This document shows positions 50,457 through 59,765 of a stretch of DNA of 64,000 bases, piece after piece. The notes below the pieces were generated by a model that saw only the letters and a list, made by a program, of their open reading frames with translations, was not told where the DNA came from and made no database searches. Numbering within the stretch: position 1 is the first letter of the stretch; each line of letters opens with the position of its first letter. The position numbers and the translations under genes are program-made. Source of the stretch: Halobacillus litoralis (lineage in GTDB: Bacteria > Bacillota > Bacilli > Bacillales > Halobacillaceae). The stretch lies in assembly GCF_020171725.1 (NCBI RefSeq), contig NZ_JAIVAJ010000008.1:1-64000 (forward strand), read 5' to 3'.

Positions 50457-51971
50457 TTACTGCATGCTATAGAGTTTTCCTGATGAATCCTGGCTATCCA
50501 ACCCCAAGGCTTTGGCGGTGGATTCTTCGAGTTCTTTCATCAGATCTGGATTTTCTGATAAGGACAGTCCGTATGACGGGACCATTTCCTTGATTTTGTC
50601 TTCCCACGACTCGATGTGGTCCGGGAAGCATTTTTCCATCAGCTCGAGCATGATGGACACGGCCGTTGAGGCTCCTGGGGATGCGCCGAGTAAGGCAGCA
50701 AGCGTTCCGTCTTCTGAGGAAACGACTTCGGTTCCGAAACGGAGTGTGCCTTTACCTTCTTCTGTGTCTTTAATGATTTGAACACGTTGGCCGGCTACGA
50801 CGAGCTCCCAGTCTTCGTCTTTGGCTTGCGGGACGAATTGTCTGAGCTCTTCCATTCGCTGCTCCTTCGAAAGCATGAGCTGTTGGAGCAGATACTTGGT
50901 CAACGAAGCGTTCTTCAGTCCACTTGCCGACATGGTGACCAGGTTATCTTTTTTCACAGAAGTGAATAGATCGGCATTCGATCCGGTCTTCAGGAACTTC
51001 GGAGAGAAGCCTGCAAATGGACCGAACAGCAGGGTTTCTTTATTTTCAATAAATCTTCTGTCGAGGTGCGGGACGGACATAGGTGGTGCGCCCACTGGGG
51101 CTTTGCTGTACACCTTGGCGCCGTGGCCTGCCACGACATCCGGCTGATCGCACACCAAAAACAGACCACTGACTGGGAAGCCGCCGATTCCGCGACTTTC
51201 CGGGATTCGTGATTTCTGCAGCAGATGTAGGCTTCCGCCGCCGCTGCCAACAAAGACGAACTTTGTTTTATGATGTTCGATGGTACCGTTTTCAAAATTC
51301 TTTACCTTCACTTCCCATGAATCGTCGTCCTGGCGCTCGACGTCGTACACTTCACTTTGGTACTGAACGTCTACGTCACTTTGCTCCAAATGGTTCATGA
51401 GGAGGCGCGTCAGTTCGCCGAAGTTCACGTCGGTGCCTGCATTGACTTTCGTTGCCGCAACCGGCTGATTCGGATCGCGTTCTTCCATCATGAGTGGCAT
51501 CCACTCTTTTAACGTATCGTATTGATCGGTAAATTCCATGCCTCTGAACAGTGGGTTCTTCACCATCGCTTCGAAACGATTGCTCAAGAAGTCGATATCA
51601 CGTTCTCCGCGGACAAAACTGATATGCGGAAGCGGTGTGATGAAGTTCCGTGGCTGATCGATGACATTTTTGGCAGCTAAATAGGACCAGAACTGCTGGG
51701 ACACACGATACTTCTCATTGATATCGACGGCTTTGCTGATATCAACGGAACCGTCTTCCTGCTGCTTTGTGTAATTTAATTCACATAAAGCCGCATGCCC
51801 TGTTCCGGCGTTGTTCCACTCGTTCGAGCTTTCCTTCCCTGCGCTGTCGAGCTTTTCAAATACTTTAATGTTCCATTCAGGAGCCAGTTCTTTCAGCATC
51901 GTACCGAGAGTAGCGCTCATGACTCCGGCTCCGATTAAAATGACGTCTGTTTCGATATGGTCTTTGTTCAT
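50457..51971 (-). CDS. mqo: Malate:quinone oxidoreductase
   Basis: The 504-residue membrane-associated flavoprotein begins with an FAD-binding [18 protein letters not shown] and contains [30 protein letters not shown], the Mqo hallmark, plus [17 protein letters not shown]. It oxidises malate to oxaloacetate and passes electrons to menaquinone. It lies upstream of the 51-bp array and ends at a strong terminator; it appears monocistronic. Confidence 0.94.
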   Translation of the reverse strand: MNKDHIETDVILIGAGVMSATLGTMLKELAPEWNIKVFEKLDSAGKESSNEWNNAGTGHAALCELNYTKQQEDGSVDISKAVDINEKYRVSQQFWSYLAAKNVIDQPRNFITPLPHISFVRGERDIDFLSNRFEAMVKNPLFRGMEFTDQYDTLKEWMPLMMEERDPNQPVAATKVNAGTDVNFGELTRLLMNHLEQSDVDVQYQSEVYDVERQDDDSWEVKVKNFENGTIEHHKTKFVFVGSGGGSLHLLQKSRIPESRGIGGFPVSGLFLVCDQPDVVAGHGAKVYSKAPVGAPPMSVPHLDRRFIENKETLLFGPFAGFSPKFLKTGSNADLFTSVKKDNLVTMSASGLKNASLTKYLLQQLMLSKEQRMEELRQFVPQAKDEDWELVVAGQRVQIIKDTEEGKGTLRFGTEVVSSEDGTLAALLGASPGASTAVSIMLELMEKCFPDHIESWEDKIKEMVPSYGLSLSENPDLMKELEESTAKALGLDSQDSSGKLYSMQ

Positions 51972-52140
51972 ATCTTTTCATACTCCCCGTTTTGGTTTAC
52001 TTTTTATAATTTTCCGTAATTTCAGTGTATCATTATGAGAAGGATATGAAAACGGTTAGATGGGCGTGCATTTACAAATTTTTTCAATATTTATTTATCA
52101 TGCCCAACAAAATCGTCTATGAAGAAGTTCATCATATATG

Positions 52141-52174
52141 AAGAAAGAGCAGCACCTTGAAACGGCTCTTTCTT
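52141..52174 (-). terminator. Second hairpin after the HPr-like gene
   Basis: AAGAAAGAGC (52141-52150) and GCTCTTTCTT (52165-52174) form a perfect 10-bp stem. On the minus strand CATATATG follows, so the T-tract is inside the stem. It may back up the main terminator. Confidence 0.5.
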
Positions 52175-52193
52175 AGTATTTCTCACATAGCGG

Positions 52194-52223
52194 AAAAAAA
52201 GACGACACCGTATGAGTGCCGCC
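52194..52223 (-). terminator. Terminator of the HPr-like gene
   Basis: GACGACAC (52201-52208) pairs with GTGCCGCC (52216-52223) through G-U wobbles. On the minus strand seven T follow (A-run 52194-52200). Confidence 0.75.
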
Positions 52224-52245
52224 CTTCTTTATTGTTATCAAACCT

Positions 52246-52506
52246 CTATTTACTGAAATACGATTCGATCGCTTCCATCGCCTGCTGTCGATCTTTCCCT
52301 TTACTTTCTAAAAGAATGACATCTCCATTTTTCAACTGAAGATTGATGAGTCCTAAAATACTCTTCAGGTTGATCTCATACCAGCTACCCTGCACATCTT
52401 TTTTTATCAAGATTTCTGCATCATAGCTCTGAACGATCCCTGAAAGTTCTACAATCGTTTGATTCTCATCAAGATGTACGGTGACGTTTTTTTGAATGGC
52501 TTCCAT
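52246..52506 (-). CDS. HPr-like protein without the catalytic histidine
   Basis: The 86-residue protein has the HPr fold. The regulatory-Ser region is intact (NLKSILGLINLQLKNGDVILLES, matching KSIMGVMSL of HPr, Ser49 here). The phosphotransfer site is not: at the position of His15 with its Arg17 the sequence reads DENQTIVEL, with no His or Arg. It therefore cannot pass phosphate in the PTS but could still be a target of HPr kinase and act with CcpA, as Crh does in Bacillus (where His15 is Gln). AGGAGGTC precedes the ATG. It is followed after a short gap, on the same strand, by the terminator only; an AEC carrier gene lies 20 bp upstream, so the two are likely one message. Confidence 0.8.
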   Translation of the reverse strand: MEAIQKNVTVHLDENQTIVELSGIVQSYDAEILIKKDVQGSWYEINLKSILGLINLQLKNGDVILLESKGKDRQQAMEAIESYFSK

Positions 52507-52526
52507 TTCATGACCTCCTGGATTTC

Positions 52527-53423
52527 TTATAATATGATCGACAACATAATAGGTATGGTGACGATACTAAAGAGCGTCGTGACTAAGGTGATGCTTGAGA
52601 CAAGGTCTGGTTTCGACTTGAACTGTACGGCAAAGATCGTCGTTGTCGCTGCTGACGGCATCGCTGCTGAGACGATGAGCACACTTGCCATGAGTGGACT
52701 CATAGGCAGGATGAGCGTCAACAGGAAGGCAATGAGTGGTGAAATGATCAGTCGGACACTTGTTGCGTATGTAATTTTCGACCACTCAAATTGCTTCATC
52801 TTAATGTCAGCAAGCTGCATTCCGAGCACGACCATGACCATCGGAATCGTTGCTTGAGCCAACAAGCTCACACTGTTCATCAAGTTAGCCGGCATCGGTA
52901 TTTCTGCTACATTCATGATTAAAGCGACCAGTACAGCATAGGTCGGGGGCATCTTAAGTACAGCAGTGATGGCCATTTTCAAGCCTGCATTCCCTCTGGC
53001 TGCATAGTACACGCCAAAGAAATTCATGATGATCGCCTGTAGAACGAGGAAGGAAACAGAGTACACGAATCCCTCTTCACCGAAGGCGAATAGAATGATC
53101 GGCGCTCCATAATTTCCGGAGTTCATAAAGGCTGTTGAAAGGATGAGACCACTTTCCATGCTGGTATCATATTTCTTCACCTTTGCGACAATTTTATTGA
53201 TGATCAGGATACTGGCGAGAAGAAGTCCTGAGAAAATGATCATCATGACGTACTCCCCGTTCAAATCTGCTTCGTAAAACGTTTCGAAGACCAGACAGGG
53301 AAGCATGACATAAAGAGCGATTGTTGAAATGGATTTGATATCGAGCTTTGCGATTTTTTGAATGATGAATCCCGCACCGAAGATGAGCAATACGGGAAAC
53401 ACGACTTGAATAAATACAGCCAT
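52527..53423 (-). CDS. AEC-family membrane carrier
   Basis: The 298-residue protein has about ten helices and the auxin-efflux-carrier family signature (LPCLVFETFY near the start, MNSGNYGAPIILFAFGEEGFVYSV in the middle, and an MSPLMASVLIVSAAMPSAATTTIFA C-terminal motif). Members export or import organic acids such as malate. Aid from context: next to mqo and gluconate genes. AAGGAAGGG precedes the ATG. Confidence 0.82.
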   Translation of the reverse strand: MAVFIQVVFPVLLIFGAGFIIQKIAKLDIKSISTIALYVMLPCLVFETFYEADLNGEYVMMIIFSGLLLASILIINKIVAKVKKYDTSMESGLILSTAFMNSGNYGAPIILFAFGEEGFVYSVSFLVLQAIIMNFFGVYYAARGNAGLKMAITAVLKMPPTYAVLVALIMNVAEIPMPANLMNSVSLLAQATIPMVMVVLGMQLADIKMKQFEWSKITYATSVRLIISPLIAFLLTLILPMSPLMASVLIVSAAMPSAATTTIFAVQFKSKPDLVSSITLVTTLFSIVTIPIMLSIIL

Positions 53424-53512
53424 GGTATTCCCTTCCTTTTAACAAGAGTAAGTGGTAGACCCGAACATCGCTGACTCGAGTTACACACAAGAGAGAGTGA
53501 CTTAAAGTCATG

Positions 53513-53537
53513 AAAAACCCCTTGCGTTAAGCAAGGG
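53513..53537 (-). terminator. Terminator of the second TRAP operon
   Basis: CCCTTGC (53519-53525) and GCAAGGG (53531-53537) form a 7-bp stem with a GTTAA loop. On the minus strand TTTTTCATG follows. Confidence 0.7.
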
Positions 53538-53563
53538 ATTCATGAGGGACATTTCAGAACATG

Positions 53564-54844
53564 TTATTCCGTGAAGCCGATCAACCATAGGGACAGCTCA
53601 GGAATGAACGTAATCATTAACAAAGCAAAGATCATAGCAAGGAAGTACGGAATGATCGCTTTGGAAAGCTTTTCGATTGAAAGACCGGATATTCCGGAAC
53701 CTACGAACAAGTTTACGCCAAGTGGCGGTGTAATAAATCCAATAGCCAAGTTAACGACCATGATAATACCGAAGTGGATCGGATCATATCCGAGGTTCGT
53801 TGCGATCGGTAGAAGGATCGGTGTCAAGATGATAATGGCTGCCAGCGTATCCATGAAACAACCTACGACGAGTAGTAATAGAGTAATCAATAGAATAATT
53901 ACAATCTGATTCTCAGAAATAGAGAGTAAGAAATTAGCTACTTGAGTAGGGATTTGTTCAATTGTAAGTAAGCGACCGAAAGCAGTTGCAGAACCGACAA
54001 TGATCAATACCGTAGCCGTCGTTAGTGCTGAATCAGCAATGACTTTCGGAAGGTCTTTGATCTTCAACTCACGGTACAATAGCAAACCAGCAATTAAGCC
54101 GTAAACAACAGCGATAACAGCAGCTTCTGTAGGTGTGAAGATTCCTCCATAAATCCCGCCAAGAATAATGACAGGAATCACGAGGGCCCACTTAGCCTCC
54201 CAGAAGGTACGGCCGACATCTGCCAAGGAGACCTTACTATCAGATCCCTTGTAGTTGTTTTTCTTAGAATAGATATAAGCCCATGTCATTAAGGCAGCTC
54301 CGACAAGTAGTCCAGGAATAATACCTGCGATGAACATGTTACCGATAGAAGCACTGCCGACAACTCCGTAAATAACCATCGGAATACTCGGAGGAATGAT
54401 AACCCCGATAGAGCCTGCGGCTGCAACAGTTGCCGTTGCGAACTTTTTATCATAACCCTGCTTGACCATCGCTGGAATCATGATCCCACCAATCGCCGCA
54501 ACAGTTGCGGGTCCTGAACCTGAAATGGCTGCGAAGAACATACAAGTAACAATCGTCGCCATGGCAAACCCACCCGTTTTGTTACCTACGAGTGCATTCG
54601 CAAAGTTGAATAACCTTTCAGAGATTCCACCCTTACCCATGATTTCACCGGCAAGAATGAAGAATGGTACGGCCATGAGCGGGAATGAATCAACAGCTGT
54701 GACAAGCTCTTTCATCAAGAATTCAATTGGAATCGTTCCCGAATAAAAGATCGTGACCATTGTAGCTAAACCTAAGGAGATTCCGATAGGGACACTGAGA
54801 AGCAAGAGGATAGCAAACGATCCAAATAGTACGATAGATGTCAT
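53564..54844 (-). CDS. TRAP transporter large permease, DctM-type (second system)
   Basis: The 426-residue protein has about 12 helices and the motifs AISGSGPATVAAIGGIMIP and TVAAAGSIGVIIPPSIPMVIYGV. It is the large TRAP subunit and overlaps the small subunit by 4 bp. Last gene of the dctPQM unit. Substrate by context: gluconate or a related acid, because the unit is divergent from an RpiR regulator and gluconokinase. Confidence 0.88.
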   Translation of the reverse strand: MTSIVLFGSFAILLLLSVPIGISLGLATMVTIFYSGTIPIEFLMKELVTAVDSFPLMAVPFFILAGEIMGKGGISERLFNFANALVGNKTGGFAMATIVTCMFFAAISGSGPATVAAIGGIMIPAMVKQGYDKKFATATVAAAGSIGVIIPPSIPMVIYGVVGSASIGNMFIAGIIPGLLVGAALMTWAYIYSKKNNYKGSDSKVSLADVGRTFWEAKWALVIPVIILGGIYGGIFTPTEAAVIAVVYGLIAGLLLYRELKIKDLPKVIADSALTTATVLIIVGSATAFGRLLTIEQIPTQVANFLLSISENQIVIILLITLLLLVVGCFMDTLAAIIILTPILLPIATNLGYDPIHFGIIMVVNLAIGFITPPLGVNLFVGSGISGLSIEKLSKAIIPYFLAMIFALLMITFIPELSLWLIGFTE

Positions 54845-55380
54845 GATTCATCCTCCCCTTCCTGCTTGTGCAAACGATCGCGCTCATTTTCTACATCAAG
54901 TGGCTGTTTTCCGGTCAACATCTTAAATTGTGTAATCAAATTTTGTACTAATCGGATGGATGTCAGTCCAAATCCAATCGGTGTCGCCATATAGACAAGT
55001 CCCATTGGGATATGAAGAGCAGGAGACTGTTGGCCGAAGCTTAGCAGCTGGCTGGCAATTCCATACCCTTTTACTACGACATACAGACTGAAAACTAAGA
55101 ATAATAGATTGGCAAGAATGGAAAGGGCGAGTTTCCCTTTTCCTTTCAGCAAGAGCAGCATGACGTCTACTTTAATATGACGCTGCTTTTTCACTCCATA
55201 GCTGATTCCGATATAGACCAGCCAAATAAAACAATAACGGGCAAGTTCCTCCGACCAGGACAACGAGTTTCCTGATACACGCATTACCACTTGAAGAAAA
55301 ATCACACTTACCATAACACTTGAGAATAGAACGAGTAATACTTCTTCAAGTCTACGATCGATCGCTCGTACGATGTTCAT
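54841..55380 (-). CDS. TRAP transporter small permease, DctQ-type (second system)
   Basis: The 179-residue protein has four helices and the DctQ segment (SWSEELARYCFIWLVYIGISYGVKKQRHIKVDVM). The C-terminal tail is charged. GAGGTG precedes the ATG. Confidence 0.85.
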   Translation of the reverse strand: MNIVRAIDRRLEEVLLVLFSSVMVSVIFLQVVMRVSGNSLSWSEELARYCFIWLVYIGISYGVKKQRHIKVDVMLLLLKGKGKLALSILANLLFLVFSLYVVVKGYGIASQLLSFGQQSPALHIPMGLVYMATPIGFGLTSIRLVQNLITQFKMLTGKQPLDVENERDRLHKQEGEDES

Positions 55381-55449
55381 AATGTCACCTCAGCACACTT
55401 TCAAATTATGTAGAAAGACGTTGCGGGAAAACCCCGCAACGTTACTTCC

Positions 55450-56490
55450 TTATTCCTTTGCATCTTCGATTTCTTGATAAATTGCATCTACCGTTTCTTC
55501 TCCGATTTTGCTCTTGTACTCATCGATTACAGGTTGTACAGCCTCAACCATTTCCTGACGAGCTTCTGGAGTGATTTCTGTATAAGTCATACCTTCTTCT
55601 TGAAGTTCTTTCAGATACTTCTCGTTAGCTTCACGATTCAACTTACGCTCGTGCTCCCCTGCTTCTACAGCAGCTTCACGTACAATCGTCTGTTGCTCTT
55701 CAGTCAAGCCATCATAGAAAGACTTACTCATCATGAATACGAACGGGCTATAGATATGGTGAGTGTTTGAAACATGGTCTTGAACTTCATAGAACTTTTG
55801 TAGATAAATTGTTGCATAAGGGTTTTCCTGTCCATCAACTGTACCTTGCTGCAAGGCCGTGAACAATTCAGTAAATGCCATTGGAGTCGGGTTAGCACCT
55901 AGCTCTTTGAAGGCATCAAGGTGCAGGTCGTTTTCCATTGTACGGATCTTAAGACCTTCGAAATCTTCCATAGAAGCTACTGCGCGCTTGCTGTTCGTCA
56001 AGTCACGGAATCCGTTTTCCCAATAAGATAGTCCTACAAGGTTCTGCTCTTCAAGCTTGTCTAATAGTCCTTGTGCTGTTTCGCCTGCCAGCACTTTGTC
56101 CGCTACTTCCTCATTCGGGAACAAGAAAGGAATGTCGAACACGCTGAACTCTTTTACAAAGTTTGCTACAGGAGCAGTAGAAGGAATAACGACTTCCTGT
56201 GTACCTAGTTGAAGGGCTTCCATCATAGAACGGTCGTCACCTAGCTGACCACTGTGATATGTATCAACTGTAATTGCACCATCTGTTTTTTCCTCAACGA
56301 TTTCTTTAAACTTCAATAGACCTTTATATTGTGGGTGATCCTGGTTCAGACCGATACCGGCTTTAATAACTTTTGATTCACCGCTTCCTTCTCCATCTCC
56401 AGAATTACCAGATGCGGAATCGTTCCCAGAACAGGCGGCTAGAATACCAATCAATAAGATAGCAGAAACGAGTACGAATAACTTTCTCAT
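55450..56490 (-). CDS. TRAP transporter solute-binding lipoprotein, DctP-type (second system)
   Basis: The 346-residue protein has a lipobox (LIGILAACSGN) and the DctP core FEGLKIRTMENDLHLDAFKELGANPTPMAFTELFTALQQGTVDGQENPY, with the Arg in KIR as the ligand carboxylate contact. It leads its TRAP operon. AAAAGGGAG precedes the ATG. It lies 290 bp from the divergent RpiR gene; that gap holds two promoters and two cre-like sites. Confidence 0.88.
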   Translation of the reverse strand: MRKLFVLVSAILLIGILAACSGNDSASGNSGDGEGSGESKVIKAGIGLNQDHPQYKGLLKFKEIVEEKTDGAITVDTYHSGQLGDDRSMMEALQLGTQEVVIPSTAPVANFVKEFSVFDIPFLFPNEEVADKVLAGETAQGLLDKLEEQNLVGLSYWENGFRDLTNSKRAVASMEDFEGLKIRTMENDLHLDAFKELGANPTPMAFTELFTALQQGTVDGQENPYATIYLQKFYEVQDHVSNTHHIYSPFVFMMSKSFYDGLTEEQQTIVREAAVEAGEHERKLNREANEKYLKELQEEGMTYTEITPEARQEMVEAVQPVIDEYKSKIGEETVDAIYQEIEDAKE

Positions 56491-56565
56491 TAAGAAAACT
56501 CCCTTTTCTAATTATTAACTGCTTCACTAACAATGACTCCAAGAGAATGATCATCCACTCTCAGG

Positions 56566-56583
56566 TTAAACGCTTTCAAACAA
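56566..56583 (-). promoter_or_regulatory. cre-like site in the TRAP leader
   Basis: TTGAAAGCGTTTAACC on the minus strand matches the left half of the CcpA-site consensus and fails at the last two positions. It lies in the transcribed leader of the second TRAP operon, a place where CcpA can block elongation. Confidence 0.4.
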
Positions 56584-56691
56584 GACCGAAGTAACTGCCT
56601 GTCTTCGTCTGAAGAAGGGCAATTGATGAATGCGTATTCATAGTGATCATATGTAGTTAGCAATTTATGAAATATTTTTTCTATAATTCCG

Positions 56692-56728
56692 ATTATACAA
56701 GAATATTTTTTCGTTTCAAGCGCTTTCA
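56692..56728 (-). promoter_or_regulatory. Promoter of the second TRAP operon with overlapping cre-like site
   Basis: On the minus strand TTGAAA (56714-56719) and TATAAT (56692-56697) are 16 bp apart. TTGAAAGCGCTTGAAAC (56713-56728 region) overlaps the -35 and resembles a CcpA or RpiR site, with the AAGCGCTT core palindrome. Confidence 0.6.
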
Positions 56729-56751
56729 AAAAAATTTTTTTCATTTATACT
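56723..56751 (+). promoter_or_regulatory. Candidate promoter of the RpiR-gluconokinase unit
   Basis: TATACT (56746-56751) has CTTTCA (56723-56728) 17 bp upstream. The -35 shares bases with the operator-like GCGCTTTCA of the divergent promoter, so one bound protein could affect both directions. Confidence 0.5.
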
Positions 56752-56781
56752 AGAAATAGACGAATTATAGGAGGAAAATTG

Positions 56782-57639
56782 ATGATTGAAGCACCTACTA
56801 AGCACGTGATTAGTCGTATTCGCTCATCTTACAGCCAGTTCAGCGAGAAAGAAAAAATAATTGCCGATTACATTCTCGAGAATCGTGAGAAGATCGTGCA
56901 TTATACCATTAACCACATTGCGGATGACCTCATGGTTGCCGAAGCTACGGTTTTCCGTTTTTGTAAGCGCTTAGGTTTTAAAGGATTTCAAGCCCTGAAG
57001 ATTGCACTAGCATCCGAGATTGTAAATGAAATAGAGGATATTCATGAAACGATCAGCCCGGATGACAATGATTTAGAAATCAATGAAAAAATATTTCAGG
57101 CAAACATTAGGGCTTTGGAATCTACGCGTGATATCCAAAACAAAGAAACCATTGAAAAAGTCATGAGTTATCTCATTGAAGCGAAACGCTTTTTCTTCTA
57201 TGGAAGTGGCGGGTCTGGAGTGCTTGCTCAGGATGCTCAGCACAAATTTGTCCGAACAGGTATTGAATCCCATGCTTACATGGACTCCCACCTTCAATTG
57301 ATGACGGCTACCCAGTTAAGAGAAGGCGACGTCTGCATCATCATTTCACATACCGGGGCGAACAAGGACATGATCGACCTCGTTGAGGAAGCAAAGGAGA
57401 ATGGAGCCAAAACCATCGCGATCACAAATTTCTCTAAATCTCCACTCACAAAGCTTGTGGATGTCAGCCTCTACACGGTTTCACAAGAAACGGAGTACCG
57501 TTCAGAAGCATTGGCATCGAGGATTGCTGCCCTCTCCATCATTGATTCTCTTTTTGTGAATTATAGTGTAAGAAGGAAAGAACAGGCTCAGGAAGCAACG
57601 AAGAAAGTAAGAAAAGCTATATCTAGAAAGCGCATGTAG
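56782..57639 (+). CDS. MurR/RpiR-family transcriptional regulator
   Basis: The 285-residue protein has an N-terminal RpiR helix-turn-helix (SEKEKIIADYILENREKI, then VAEATVFRFCKRLGFKGFQALKIALA) and a C-terminal SIS sugar-phosphate-binding domain (RFFFYGSGGSGVLAQDAQHK, then ISHTGANKDMIDLVEEAK). By context it senses 6-phosphogluconate or a related sugar phosphate and controls gluconokinase and the TRAP operon. GGAGG lies 7 bases before the ATG. Confidence 0.87.
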   Translation: MIEAPTKHVISRIRSSYSQFSEKEKIIADYILENREKIVHYTINHIADDLMVAEATVFRFCKRLGFKGFQALKIALASEIVNEIEDIHETISPDDNDLEINEKIFQANIRALESTRDIQNKETIEKVMSYLIEAKRFFFYGSGGSGVLAQDAQHKFVRTGIESHAYMDSHLQLMTATQLREGDVCIIISHTGANKDMIDLVEEAKENGAKTIAITNFSKSPLTKLVDVSLYTVSQETEYRSEALASRIAALSIIDSLFVNYSVRRKEQAQEATKKVRKAISRKRM

Positions 57640-57653
57640 AAAGGATGAAACAA

Positions 57654-59147
57654 ATGGGTACACACGTCATTGGACTAGATATCGGTACGACCAGCGCTAA
57701 AGCGGTTCTGTTTGACTTAAGCGGACATGTCGTATCGGAACATGAAGAAGGGTATCCCCTTCTTCACCCACAAACAGGGTATGCAGAGCAGGATCCTGCA
57801 GAAATCGAACAAGCCGCACGAACAGCTTTGAAAGAATGTAGAGAGAAAAGTGGGATAGAAGCGAAGGACATCTCCGGAGTCGGGATCTCAGCAGCCATGC
57901 ATTCTCTTATATGTATGAATGAAGAAGGTCTTGCCCTCTCCCCGTCCATCATCTGGGCAGATGGCAGAAGTGTTGAGGAAGCGGCATGGCTGAAGCGTGA
58001 GCATCCGGAAATCTATATGGCAACGGGAACTCCCCTTCACCCGATGTCACCCTTAGCCAAATTAGTCTGGATGAAAAACAGGGAGACAGAAGAATATAGA
58101 GAAGCGACGTATTTTGTTTCGATTAAGGAGTATCTGACTTATCGGTGGTTCGGGGAAAAGACCGTCGACTATTCCATCGCAGCAGCTACAGGATTATTTA
58201 ATATCCATGAACATAAATGGGAACCAGAAGCCCTAAAGCTTGCCGGGATAAAAGAGGAACAGCTTTTCACACCGGTTTCACCAGATTACAAAATGTCCGG
58301 ATTGGCTGATGAAGTCGTGAAGGAAACAGGCTTGGCTGAAGAAACGCCATTCGTCATCGGCGGGAGTGATGGACCGCTTGCCAACTTGGGGATTGGAGCC
58401 ATCCAACCTGGGGAAACAGCCGTCACCATCGGTACAAGTGGAGCGATCCGCCAATTTTCTGATCGTCCCCTACTGGATGAAAAGCAGGAAATCTTCTCTT
58501 ACAGCTTCACAGATGACCTGTGGATCACTGGAGGACCTTCGAATAACGGCGGACTCGTCCTTTCATGGCTGCAGAAGCTATGGAGCGGTGAAAATGACCA
58601 TTACACAATGGAGCAATTCAGTGACATGGCAGCAGAAACCGCTGCTGGGTCAGACCGACTGTTATTTTTACCTTACTTAAACGGTGAGAGGGCTCCGTTC
58701 TGGAAGTCTGAAGCGAAAGGATCCTTCATCGGGCTCACCCCTTCTCATAGAAAAGAGCATATGACGCGAGCAGCGATGGAAGGTGTTCTGTTCTCCATCG
58801 TACATATCGCCGATGCTTTGAACCGCGTAGGTAACAGCATTGATAAGATCTATGCAAGCGGCGGCTTCGCCCGTTCCTCTGTGTGGGTTCAAATGCTCGC
58901 GGATATGATGCAGAAGGATGTCTACATTCCTACCAGTCACCAAAGCTCTGCGTGGGGAGCAGCATGGCTGACATTATGCAGCACCGGTCAAGCTTCTTCG
59001 TTAGAGGATATAAAACAAAAGATTCCAATGGAACAGCGTTTCGAGCCGAACGCCGAGAATAAAGAAATCTATGAGGAACTCTTCAACATTTATAAAGACG
59101 TATCGAGTCAATTACAAACGACTTATCAAAAATTACACACTTCATAG
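57654..59147 (+). CDS. gntK: Gluconokinase (FGGY family)
   Basis: The 497-residue kinase begins with the FGGY IGLDIGTTSAKAVLFD ATP motif, has the substrate segment GISAAMHSLICMNEEGLALSPSIIWADGR and the second domain GGSDGPLANLGIGAIQPGETAVTIGTSGAIR. These resemble GntK of Bacillus, which phosphorylates gluconate to 6-phosphogluconate. AAAGGATG precedes the ATG at 57654. It follows the RpiR gene by about 15 bp and ends at a strong terminator. Confidence 0.88.
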   Translation: MGTHVIGLDIGTTSAKAVLFDLSGHVVSEHEEGYPLLHPQTGYAEQDPAEIEQAARTALKECREKSGIEAKDISGVGISAAMHSLICMNEEGLALSPSIIWADGRSVEEAAWLKREHPEIYMATGTPLHPMSPLAKLVWMKNRETEEYREATYFVSIKEYLTYRWFGEKTVDYSIAAATGLFNIHEHKWEPEALKLAGIKEEQLFTPVSPDYKMSGLADEVVKETGLAEETPFVIGGSDGPLANLGIGAIQPGETAVTIGTSGAIRQFSDRPLLDEKQEIFSYSFTDDLWITGGPSNNGGLVLSWLQKLWSGENDHYTMEQFSDMAAETAAGSDRLLFLPYLNGERAPFWKSEAKGSFIGLTPSHRKEHMTRAAMEGVLFSIVHIADALNRVGNSIDKIYASGGFARSSVWVQMLADMMQKDVYIPTSHQSSAWGAAWLTLCSTGQASSLEDIKQKIPMEQRFEPNAENKEIYEELFNIYKDVSSQLQTTYQKLHTS

Positions 59148-59158
59148 AAACTAGAAAA

Positions 59159-59199
59159 GAAGCCTGGTCCAGCAAAAATGATTGGACCAGGCTTCCCTT
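59159..59199. terminator. Bidirectional terminator of the gluconokinase unit
   Basis: GAAGCCTGGTCC (59159-59170) and GGACCAGGCTTC (59184-59195) form a perfect 12-bp stem. CCTTTA follows on the plus strand and TTTTCTAG on the minus strand. It separates gntK from the convergent lipoprotein gene. Confidence 0.85.
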
Positions 59200-59219
59200 T
59201 ATGTCAAACTTCCATAAAC

Positions 59220-59750
59220 CTACTCGGTATGCTCATATACAACTTTCCCCTCAGCATCCAGTCCCCTGACCTGAGTCACACCCAAATCTTTTCCGATTTT
59301 CGATATGTAATAATACGTTCGGCCTTCATACTCGACCAGTTCCGCTTCTTCCTCAGAACCATCGTAGCGGACGAATACCGAATCGATATCTTTAGAGTAG
59401 ATCCGACCGACAAACGTCGTTCTATAGACAGACTCCCCGCCTAAAGAAGACGTGCCGACTGGGTTTGTGACAGACGAACTGCTTACCCCTTCTGTCGGCT
59501 CAGGTCCCTCCAGACCGAAACTGCCTCCACCTGATTTGTGCCAACCGTCTTCCTCTTTTCTCAGATGGTGAACGCCATATCTGTTCTCTATTTCGAACAA
59601 GGCGATTCCTTCCTTTTCATTGATAGCGTGTGTGTAAATAAGGCTTCCTTTTGCAGGATTTTCATGAAACGCTTCGCTCATCGTCTGTTCCTCCTGTTCC
59701 GTGCAGGCAGTGAGGAACAAGATAGCAGTTAGAAGCAGGAACTTCTTCAT
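59220..59750 (-). CDS. Lipoprotein of unknown function (176 aa)
   Basis: The protein has a lipobox signal (MKKFLLLTAILFLTACTEQE). The mature part is beta-rich with a Gly/Ser-rich stretch (GGGSFGLEGPEPTEGVSSSS). AGGGAGG lies 3 bases before the ATG, a tight spacing. I do not recognise the family. It precedes no obvious partner; the diguanylate cyclase lies 15 bp upstream on the same strand, so they may share a message. Confidence 0.7.
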   Translation of the reverse strand: MKKFLLLTAILFLTACTEQEEQTMSEAFHENPAKGSLIYTHAINEKEGIALFEIENRYGVHHLRKEEDGWHKSGGGSFGLEGPEPTEGVSSSSVTNPVGTSSLGGESVYRTTFVGRIYSKDIDSVFVRYDGSEEEAELVEYEGRTYYYISKIGKDLGVTQVRGLDAEGKVVYEHTE

Positions 59751-59765
59751 CTGCCTCCCTCCTTC

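Noticed and set aside
49989..50483. Repeat protein on the plus strand (164 codons) and other frames over array C
   Set aside because: No ribosome-binding site or conserved start; the frames stay open only because the 51-bp period is a multiple of three, and all strands show similar frames.
56508..56744. 78-residue CDS upstream of the second dctP
   Set aside because: No ribosome-binding site, no internal start after the likely transcription start, and it covers the promoter region; kept only as a finding.
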